From contig CAZNXJ010000017.1 of assembly GCA_964577115.1 (NCBI GenBank), forward strand, positions 1-64,000: a DNA stretch of 64,000 bases, read 5' to 3'. The notes below the pieces were generated by a model, which saw nothing but the letters and a program-made list of their open reading frames with translations, had not been told where the DNA came from and made no database searches. Both the position numbers and the translations under genes were made by a program. This DNA is from CAZNXJ01 sp964577115 (GTDB taxonomy: Bacteria; Planctomycetota; Planctomycetia; Pirellulales; Pirellulaceae). This document shows positions 28,009 to 35,248 of the stretch, piece by piece (position 1 is the stretch's first letter; the number at the start of each line of letters is the position of its first letter).

Positions 28009-31000
28009 TCAATGCTCGTGGACCATGCTGGTCGCTGCGTGCACGCCTGGGGCCAGTTCTGGACCATCCAGTCGTACCGTCTGCGGCTCTTGCCGCACCT
28101 GGCCTGGGCGATAGGGATGGTCCCCGGCGAAATAGTCGACGAGCTGGCCGCCGTATTCGACGAGCACCTGCTGTGCGCGAACGCCGAGCGATTGCATTTC
28201 GAGGACAATGTCGGCCGCACGCCACGGTGTGGCGATCAGGATGGTATCGACGGGATGCTCGAGCAGCTCGTGCGGCAGCTGAATCTGCTGGCCGCCGCCC
28301 GGTACGTACGTGCCCGCCTTTTGCGGGTCGGAATCAACGACCAGCGGAAAGCGTGTGCGGTCGAGTTCGTGCTGCTGAATAAAGGCAGCCGCTTTGCCGG
28401 TTCCTCCCCAGATGGCGACACGCTGTCCAGTGCCGCAGAGATTGCCGAGCTGCTGGCGGATGGACACGCTGGCTTGTTGCGACCGATCGCGGAATGCGAG
28501 CGATTCGCGAGCGAGCCGCACTTGCCCTACGCGTGGCTCGAACCGAGCCAGGGCGTAAGCGACCTCGCCTCCATAGGCCGTTTCAAGAAGCTCGACATGA
28601 CCCGCGCAGCGCTCAAGTAGTCGCCGCAGCGAGTACGTAGTGAAGTGCGAATTGTGCTCGTAATAAAAGTCGCTCGTGCGGCCCAGCTCCAGCACGTGGT
28701 CGACGCACGGTACTTCGATGAACAGCAACGTTGGCAAACGCGTCCAGCTCACCGCGAACTCGACGGCTTGAACGAAAGCCAGCGGGTTCATGAGATGTTC
28801 GAGTACATGGCGGCTGATGAGCAAGTCTGGTCGCAACTGTTCCAGATGTCTTGCCGGGTCGAACAATTCCTGGCGTGCTTCGATCAGGCCGCCGGCCGTA
28901 TCAACGGACGAGTTCGGATCAAAGCCGATATAGCGGCCCGGATGGAGCGCGGCCAAAGAGCGCAGCATGTGGCCATCACCGCATCCGATCTCGACCACCA
29001 CGGGGTCCCTTGAAAGCCGTTCGCGCAAGAGACGTGCGACGTCATCCAGATGCTGTCGCCAAAGGATGCCCTTGTTGAACATCAGATTCGGCACATCCGA
29101 ATAGGGCACGTCTTCATAGCGAAAACGAGCGTTGTAGATGTGTCCGCAGTCGACGCATCGCACAAAATCATGCGGCAGGCGCGGCATGCCGAGTGCCTCC
29201 TCGGTCGATTGCGGCCAGGCCAGCGTCGCGAGCGGTAGTGAACCTGGATTGAAAAACGGAACGGCAACATGATGACCGCAGGCAGGGCACGTTGTCTGGC
29301 GGAGGGTTTCAGGAGTTAACCGCGGCTCAGGCGCCGGTTGCGCGTTGGTTACAGGTTCCACGGTGTTCGCAATGACCGCGGTGGTCGGCCGGCTGTGCGA
29401 CCGGCCCCCTCGTCCGCACGCGGTCAGCAGGAAATGTTCAAGCTCGTGCACACTTTGCTCGTCTTCATAGAGACACTGTTTGCGCTCGAGAATCTCACGC
29501 CGCAATTCCTTCTCGAACGACGGATCAGACGCCACGCGCACGGCCTTCTCGACATAGTCGCTGACGCTCTCGGCGACGAGAGCCTCGAAGCCCATCTTGC
29601 GGTACACGCCTAGGCCTACGCGCCCACGCATGTATTCGTTGGGCAGCGTGACGATTGGCAAGCCGACGGACAGAGCCTCATAGTGTGTATTTCCCCCTCC
29701 GAACGGAAAGCTATCGATCAGCACGTTCGACAGCTCTGCAAACCGCAGATAGGCGCGATGGTCCATGCGCGGCAAAAAAACAACTCGTTCGGCATTCCGG
29801 CCCAAGGTGCGTTGGAAACGCTGCTGAAGCTTCTGCATGGCGCCCGGGTAGATCCAGTCGATCATCGCAATCGTCGCTTGCGGATCGCGAGACAGGATCC
29901 CGTCGAGTGCTTTGTCGAATAGGGGATGGATTTTGAAGAGCGAATGTGGGCACGCGTAGACGTGGGCTTCTGGATTCAGACCGAATGCGTCGCGCTGCTT
30001 GTCGCGATCCGGCTCCGGCGGATGGTAGTAGTACGTCGGCAGCGTGTCGAACAGCACCAGCTGTTCGGTGTAGTGCTGCTGAGCGTGGGGAACTTCGATC
30101 AGCCGGCTCGACACAAAGTAGTCGATCGTCGCCAGGCCCGTCGTCACGGGATGGCCCCAGGTCGTGCACTGGACCGGCGCGACGCGATGACGCGCAATCG
30201 CACACGTCCAGGGATCCATGCCAACTTCCGGGAAGATCAAAACGTCAAATTGTTCAGCCGCGAGCTGCTCGAGTGCCTTGCGTGGCTCAGAGCTCAATTC
30301 AACGTGCCGGTCCGCGGCCTGTCGAATCCATTGGGCACCCGCGTCCTGCGGCTGATTCGGGCTGACAACGGTGACTTCGAAGTGCTCGCGCGAGAGCTTC
30401 TTGATCCACCCGCGCATCAGCTTGCCGATCGTGTGGAATTTGAGAAAGGTCGAGATCACCGCGACGCGCAGGCGGCCGTCGTTCGCGCGAGCCGACGAGG
30501 GCGTGGGCACCGGATAACGCTTCCATAGTCCCGCCAGTCGTTCGTTTACCTCGCGATCGTTGTAGCCTTGATAGGCAGCGTGAAACGTGGTGCTCAGTAC
30601 GGTGAGAGCGTCGAGCTCGAGGCCGCGTTCACTCAGTTCGGCCACTTCCTCTTCAAAACGCGTACGCCAATGGCGAACGTCCGCGAGGTCCTTGTAGATC
30701 ACGGGCAGCGTCGTCGCGCGCAGATAGGAAATATCCCCGGTCGGTTCGATCTGCTCGAGCCGTTCAAAGGCGACGCGAGCTGTTTCAGCTTCGCCGATTT
30801 TCTTGGCGAGCAACCCTTGCTTGGCCCACGCCAGCGCACTGTTGGGGTGCTGCTGCACCGCGCGGTCATAGATCTCGGCCGCCTCGATGAACCGCTTCTG
30901 ACGCTCGCGAATTTCTCCTAGCCCAATCAGTGCGCGAACGTCTCCGGCGTCCTGTTCGAGTGCCGCTTCGTAGGCGCTATACGCGCTGTCCCACCGCTCG

Positions 31001-31803
31001 AGCCCAAATCGCGCTTCGCCAAGATAGCGGTAGACGGCCGGGAATTTGGGAGCGGACAAGGCGCAGAGCGGTTCGAGCTCGACGACGGCCTCTTTCCAAC
31101 GCTTCAGTGCACAGAGGCTCAGCGCCAGGTTGTATTGGGCAGGGCGCAGAGAGCTGTCGAACTGTAGAGCCTTGCGAAAACATTCGACCGAGGGGTCGAA
31201 AAGCTGAAGATGCTGAAGCGCAAGACCAAGGTTGTTCCAGGCGCCCGCCGATTCGGGCTCGAGACGCAGTGATTGCTCGAATGAGAGGCTCGCTTCCGCA
31301 AACCGTCGGTCATACAGCAACAGCATTCCTAGCTCGCGCAGCACATCCGCTCGCGGGCCATGAACGTCCAGCAGGTGCCGCAGCGCGCGTTCGGCCTCCG
31401 CATGGCACGACTGCTCGACGGCATAGCGGGCATATTGGGTGACGGCCGACACATCGTCACTGTACGCGGCAATCGCTCGGCGATAGTGGTCGAGGGCCCG
31501 TGCGTGCTCGCTGAGATGACGTAGCACCGTGGCCAAATGCCAGTTTGCAAAGCGGTCGCTGGGATCGAGCTGGAACAGACGTTCGAGCAGCGGGCGCGCG
31601 TCTGTGTAACGCTGGAGCTTGACGAGTGTGAGTGCCAGGTTGCGCTGAATGGGGACGTCGCCAGGGGCGATGTTCCGTGCTGTTTCGAATGCCTTGAGCG
31701 CCTTGGCTAGGTCACCTGAACGCACGTGGGCCACGCCGAGGTTGTTCCAATTCTCCGCCGTGGGCTGCCGGCGGCATTGCCGCTCCAGTCGCTCTGCGTC
31801 CAT
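28009..31803 (-). CDS. TPR-GT41 (SPINDLY/OGT-like) glycosyltransferase fused to a C-methyltransferase
   Basis: About 1264 residues, the longest protein here. Residues 16-360 are tetratricopeptide repeats (AENWNNLGVAHVRSGDLAKA; SAGAWNNLGLALQHL). Residues 445-800 form a GT41 domain (RLRVAVISTFLKFHTIGKLM; PVQCTTWGHPVTTGLATIDY; FGGGNTHYEALSVGLPIVTL), the O-GlcNAc transferase/SPINDLY family. Then comes a methyltransferase of the sugar-C-methyltransferase type: a Zn-binding CPACGH/CVDCGH pair (about 839-888), a SAM-binding EIGCGDGHM (about 938-946), and a C-terminal domain with VAIWGGTGKAAAF (about 1128-1140). It may O-glycosylate protein with a methylated sugar or modify a glycan. The ATG at 31803 has weak AGGA support; a TTG at 31899 is also possible. 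No GT-polymer cluster surrounds it. Confidence 0.86.
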   Translation of the reverse strand: MDAERLERQCRRQPTAENWNNLGVAHVRSGDLAKALKAFETARNIAPGDVPIQRNLALTLVKLQRYTDARPLLERLFQLDPSDRFANWHLATVLRHLSEHARALDHYRRAIAAYSDDVSAVTQYARYAVEQSCHAEAERALRHLLDVHGPRADVLRELGMLLLYDRRFAEASLSFEQSLRLEPESAGAWNNLGLALQHLQLFDPSVECFRKALQFDSSLRPAQYNLALSLCALKRWKEAVVELEPLCALSAPKFPAVYRYLGEARFGLERWDSAYSAYEAALEQDAGDVRALIGLGEIRERQKRFIEAAEIYDRAVQQHPNSALAWAKQGLLAKKIGEAETARVAFERLEQIEPTGDISYLRATTLPVIYKDLADVRHWRTRFEEEVAELSERGLELDALTVLSTTFHAAYQGYNDREVNERLAGLWKRYPVPTPSSARANDGRLRVAVISTFLKFHTIGKLMRGWIKKLSREHFEVTVVSPNQPQDAGAQWIRQAADRHVELSSEPRKALEQLAAEQFDVLIFPEVGMDPWTCAIARHRVAPVQCTTWGHPVTTGLATIDYFVSSRLIEVPHAQQHYTEQLVLFDTLPTYYYHPPEPDRDKQRDAFGLNPEAHVYACPHSLFKIHPLFDKALDGILSRDPQATIAMIDWIYPGAMQKLQQRFQRTLGRNAERVVFLPRMDHRAYLRFAELSNVLIDSFPFGGGNTHYEALSVGLPIVTLPNEYMRGRVGLGVYRKMGFEALVAESVSDYVEKAVRVASDPSFEKELRREILERKQCLYEDEQSVHELEHFLLTACGRGGRSHSRPTTAVIANTVEPVTNAQPAPEPRLTPETLRQTTCPACGHHVAVPFFNPGSLPLATLAWPQSTEEALGMPRLPHDFVRCVDCGHIYNARFRYEDVPYSDVPNLMFNKGILWRQHLDDVARLLRERLSRDPVVVEIGCGDGHMLRSLAALHPGRYIGFDPNSSVDTAGGLIEARQELFDPARHLEQLRPDLLISRHVLEHLMNPLAFVQAVEFAVSWTRLPTLLFIEVPCVDHVLELGRTSDFYYEHNSHFTTYSLRRLLERCAGHVELLETAYGGEVAYALARFEPRVGQVRLARESLAFRDRSQQASVSIRQQLGNLCGTGQRVAIWGGTGKAAAFIQQHELDRTRFPLVVDSDPQKAGTYVPGGGQQIQLPHELLEHPVDTILIATPWRAADIVLEMQSLGVRAQQVLVEYGGQLVDYFAGDHPYRPGQVRQEPQTVRLDGPELAPGVHAATSMVHEH

Positions 31804-32248
31804 CGTCAGCGCATCCTGCAAAATCCGGGTGACCACGTTCCTCGTGGCGACCAGAGAACTGTCGGTTTCCGAAACCGCGATCAGTATCGGTCGCAGCAAG
31901 AGACAGCATGAGCTTGATTCTGTAGGTCAGGTAATCCGGGCGATCCGCGAAATCGAGGCGAATCGAATCGTGATGAGGATGCATTCGTGTGGGGGATTTT
32001 TCAAAGACTCTGGAAAAAGGAGAGCCCGCGGTGACTGGAAAGTCGAGCGTGTTTGGGTAAGCTGTTGACGGTTTCGCGCACGAAGGGCGACGCTTCGGGC
32101 GGAGTGGTGCTCGCGCGAAGTCCCCGACGCTTCTCACGCGGACGGCGAATGCTCCGAGCCGCGGCGAGCGGTGGTGAGGTGGCCCAATTTAGAGCACTAC
32201 CTGGGCTCCCGCCGTTCGGCTTCCCTCTTCACATTCAGGACCCGATCG
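31804..32248. other. Divergent intergenic region
   Basis: About 445 bases between the divergent glycosyltransferase and lactonase genes. The first 96 bases may be coding if the TTG start at 31899 is used. I see no strong promoter match, hairpin or extra gene; open frames are unremarkable. Confidence 0.4.
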
Positions 32249-33394
32249 ATGTCTCGAATACTTTTAGGGATACTGCAAATCGTGGTGTGCGGCCTGGCAT
32301 TAGGTGGTGGTATTTCGCAGCTTCGGTCCGGCGAGCCACTGGTATTCATTTCGGGATTTGCGGCGGGCGAGGACGGTGCGATCCACGCTTTCCACTTTGA
32401 CGCGGCCAAGGGCACTCTGAAGCCCACGCATCGCACGGCGGATGTCGAGCATCCTTTCTTTATTGCGCTCTCACCCGACGGCCGTTATCTCTACTCGATC
32501 CATGCACCGGGGCAGTTCGGAGGTACCGAGCACGAGCAGGTGGCGGCATTTGAGGTGACGAGTGACCGGGGCGAGCTGAAACTGCTGAACCGTGTGTCGG
32601 CGAAAGGGACGGCGGCTTGTTATCTCGACGTAGACGCTACGGGACGCTCCGTGCTGCTCGCCAATTACTCCAGTGGCAGCGTGGCAGCGTTCCCAATCCA
32701 AGCTGACGGGTCGCTCGGCGCGGCGGCGTCTTTCTTTCAGCACGAAGGGTCAAGCGTCAATCTGCAGCGGCAGAAGGAGCCGCATGCGCATTGCTTCGTT
32801 ATCAGCCCAGACAACCGCTTCGCCTTTGCGGCCGATCTGGGCACGGACGAAGTGCGGATTTATCAGCTTGAAGCGGCAACGGCCAAGTTGACACCTCACC
32901 GGCAGCCGTTCGTGAGGACACAACCGGGCGCGGGACCGCGACACCTGACGTTCCATCCGAACGGACGCCACGTTTACGTCATCAACGAGTTATTGAACTC
33001 GGTGACGGTGTTCGACTACGACGCGGAGAACGGCTATTTGCTTGAACAGCAGACGCTGTCCACGTTGCCGGATGGCTACGACGAGGTAACTCACTGTGCC
33101 GACGTCAAAGTAACTGCCAACGGTCGTTTTCTCTACGGTACCAATCGCGGTCACGACAGCATCGCCGTTTACCAGATCGGCGAGGACGGGAGGCTGTCGC
33201 GAACGGCGATCGTACCGAGCCTGGGCAAGGGGCCGCAGAACCTCGCGATCACGCCGGACGATCACTATCTACTCTGCGCCAACATGCCCGGCAACAACGT
33301 CGTGGTGTTCCGCATTGACGAGCAGACCGGCAACCTCGAGGCCGTCGGCGAGCCGATCGAAGTCACCAGCCCGTCGTGTATCCGTATTCGCTAA
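32249..33394 (+). CDS. Lactonase-family seven-bladed beta-propeller protein
   Basis: About 381 residues. A signal peptide (ILLGILQIVVCGLALGGGI) is followed by repeated blades with the pattern ALSPDGRYLYSI, VISPDNRFAFAADLG, TFHPNGRHVYVINEL, KVTANGRFLYGTNRG and AITPDDHYLLCANMP. This is the layout of the 6-phosphogluconolactonase-like lactonase family (Lactonase, PF10282). The family name reflects homology to Pgl/YbhE-type enzymes; a periplasmic location suggests a substrate other than phosphogluconolactone. The ATG at 32249 has AGGA about 9 bases upstream. The next gene is convergent. Confidence 0.88.
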   Translation: MSRILLGILQIVVCGLALGGGISQLRSGEPLVFISGFAAGEDGAIHAFHFDAAKGTLKPTHRTADVEHPFFIALSPDGRYLYSIHAPGQFGGTEHEQVAAFEVTSDRGELKLLNRVSAKGTAACYLDVDATGRSVLLANYSSGSVAAFPIQADGSLGAAASFFQHEGSSVNLQRQKEPHAHCFVISPDNRFAFAADLGTDEVRIYQLEAATAKLTPHRQPFVRTQPGAGPRHLTFHPNGRHVYVINELLNSVTVFDYDAENGYLLEQQTLSTLPDGYDEVTHCADVKVTANGRFLYGTNRGHDSIAVYQIGEDGRLSRTAIVPSLGKGPQNLAITPDDHYLLCANMPGNNVVVFRIDEQTGNLEAVGEPIEVTSPSCIRIR

Positions 33395-33473
33395 CGAGCG
33401 GCGGGGCGCGGCCCGCTACGGGGCTCCAGCGAACCGGCCGCCCGCGTTGCGTTGCACCGCACTTTTCGAGCTG

Positions 33474-34862
33474 CTATTCCTGCTGCTGCACGATGCAGTA
33501 GAGGTGCTTGTTGCTGCGCAGGAAGAGTTGGTCCTTGTACAGCGCAGGTGAGGCGTCAACCGGTTCGCCGAGCTCGTTGGTGGCGATGACTTCAAGCTGA
33601 TCGGCGTGACGCAGCACTGCGGTGACTCCGTTCCGGCCGACGAGGTACACGCGACCGGCGGCTGCCACGGGCGAGGCGTAGACACCTTGCAGGCCTTCGA
33701 TGCGTTGCGTCTCAATCACAGGCTCACCACTACGCGCATTGTACGCCGATAGGACGTTGTTGTTGCTGGCGAAGAAGTAAAGCCGGTCCTGATACAGGAG
33801 CGGTGAAGGGACATACGGCGTGCTCTTGCTCAAGCTCCACGCGATCGCGTCGGTATCGGCCAGGTTACCGGTGTGACCGAGCCGGATGGCGAACAACGCG
33901 CTGCCGCGAAAGCCACTCGTGACGAACACCATTTCATCGTTGGCGACGGGACTGGGAATGGCATTCGTGGTTAGCCCCGGGCCTTCCCATACGGTCTCGC
34001 CCGATTCGAGATCGTAGCTGATCACGCGATTGGTCGCCGCAATGACGACCTGGGCGCGGCCGCCATGTTGCACGATGAGCGGAGTGCTCCATGTTGTGGG
34101 CTCGTCGCGTTCGCGCCGCCAGAGTTCATCGCCGGTGTGCTTGTCAAGCGCGACGACGAAATCGTCGCCCTCATGGTCCCAATTGACGACGAGCGTGTTG
34201 CCGAACAAGGCGGGCGAACTACCTTCGCCGAAGCCGTTTCGAGTTTGCATATCGCCGAGGTCTTTCTGCCACTTCAGATTTCCCTCGAGGTCGAAGCAGA
34301 AGAGTCCGCGCGATCCGAAAAAAGCGAATACGTGTTCGCCGTCGGTGACGGGCGAGCTGGAAGCGAAACCGTGGTCCGGGTGGTGGCCCTCGTGAGGCAC
34401 TTGTTCATTCGCCACGCGCGACCAGAGCGTCTCGCCGGATTGGCGATCGAGGCACATGAGCACGAATTGGTAGGGGTTCGTTGGCTGGGCGGCGCGTGAT
34501 CCGCCGCGGCGCTGGCCGCGCGTGTTTCGACCGGCGGGCTCCTCTTCGCTCGACGCTGCAGCCGGAATAGCGGTTTGAATGAAAATCTGATCGTTCCAGA
34601 TGATCGGCGTCGCCGTGCCGCTACCGGGGATCTCCACTTTCCATTTCACGTTTTTGCCGCTCGCACCATCCCAGGTCGTCGGAGGGTTCGCATGCGGCGC
34701 TTCGCCGGTGCCGAGCGGTCCGCGCCACTTTGGCCAATTCTTCCCATACTCGGCGGGCGGCTCCGACTGGCCGGCCGCGAGCGTGGCGCTGATCAGGACG
34801 AGCGTGAATGCCCAACAGAAAGGCACGATACGGTGGCGACGTTGTCGCTGCAGCGCATTCAT
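33474..34862 (-). CDS. PQQ-binding-like beta-propeller protein
   Basis: 462 residues. A signal peptide (WAFTLVLISATLAAGQ) is followed by W-motif blades: WPKWRGPLGTGEAPHANPPT, GNLKWQKDLGD, VVALDKHTGDELWRRERDE and SYDLESGETVWEGPG. This is the PQQ_2-type propeller common in planctomycete secreted proteins, usually without PQQ dependence being shown. It contains no obvious metal-binding or enzymatic motif. A run of polar residues (about 100-125, EEEPAGRNTRGQRRGGSRAA) is a likely surface loop. AGGAG lies 6 bases before the start. It is similar in design to the protein at 45227-46477, suggesting a paralogue. Confidence 0.87.
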   Translation of the reverse strand: MNALQRQRRHRIVPFCWAFTLVLISATLAAGQSEPPAEYGKNWPKWRGPLGTGEAPHANPPTTWDGASGKNVKWKVEIPGSGTATPIIWNDQIFIQTAIPAAASSEEEPAGRNTRGQRRGGSRAAQPTNPYQFVLMCLDRQSGETLWSRVANEQVPHEGHHPDHGFASSSPVTDGEHVFAFFGSRGLFCFDLEGNLKWQKDLGDMQTRNGFGEGSSPALFGNTLVVNWDHEGDDFVVALDKHTGDELWRRERDEPTTWSTPLIVQHGGRAQVVIAATNRVISYDLESGETVWEGPGLTTNAIPSPVANDEMVFVTSGFRGSALFAIRLGHTGNLADTDAIAWSLSKSTPYVPSPLLYQDRLYFFASNNNVLSAYNARSGEPVIETQRIEGLQGVYASPVAAAGRVYLVGRNGVTAVLRHADQLEVIATNELGEPVDASPALYKDQLFLRSNKHLYCIVQQQE

Positions 34863-35248
34863 CGGCGGCTCCTGTGTTTCTCCAAGGATGTTTGCGAGCT
34901 AAGTCGAATTCGGTCTCGCCGCAATCCGCGCGGCGAGTTGTCTAAGAGTAGCTAGGTGCAATAGCCGCGGCCAGTCGAGGGTTTAGGGTTTAGGGGTGAG
35001 AGTTTGGGGGGCAGGGGGGCTAAGGCGAGCGTATGCCCGGTGGAGGGGGTAGGGGGGAAGCTGAGCGGGTACGTTTCTCACCCATCGTCGGGCGAGCGTG
35101 TCCCGGAGCTCTCATGGAACTCTCCCTCCCTCTGAACCCTGAAACCTGAACGCCTCCTACCTCTTCCCACTAAGCGCGGGCGCGAGGCGCTTCAGTTACA
35201 ATGTGGACCGTGTCGAATTAGAGAACTCGGAGTAGCTCGCGCGGCGCG
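34863..35248. other. Divergent intergenic region
   Basis: 386 bases between the divergent PQQ-propeller gene and the next cytochrome/DUF1549 gene. Its main content is the G-rich repeat element described separately (34979-35152). No gene or clear promoter is seen. Confidence 0.45.
34979..35152. repeat. G-rich TTTAGGG-type element with CCCTGAAACC inverse
   Basis: (GGGTTTA)2GGGG at 34979-34996 is followed by G-runs at 35006-35011, 35014-35019, 35045-35049 and 35052-35057. On the far side, CTGAACCCTGAAACCTGAAC (about 35132-35151) is the inverse of the related TTCAGGG pattern at 13.5 kb. The + strand could form a G-quadruplex. Confidence 0.55.
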
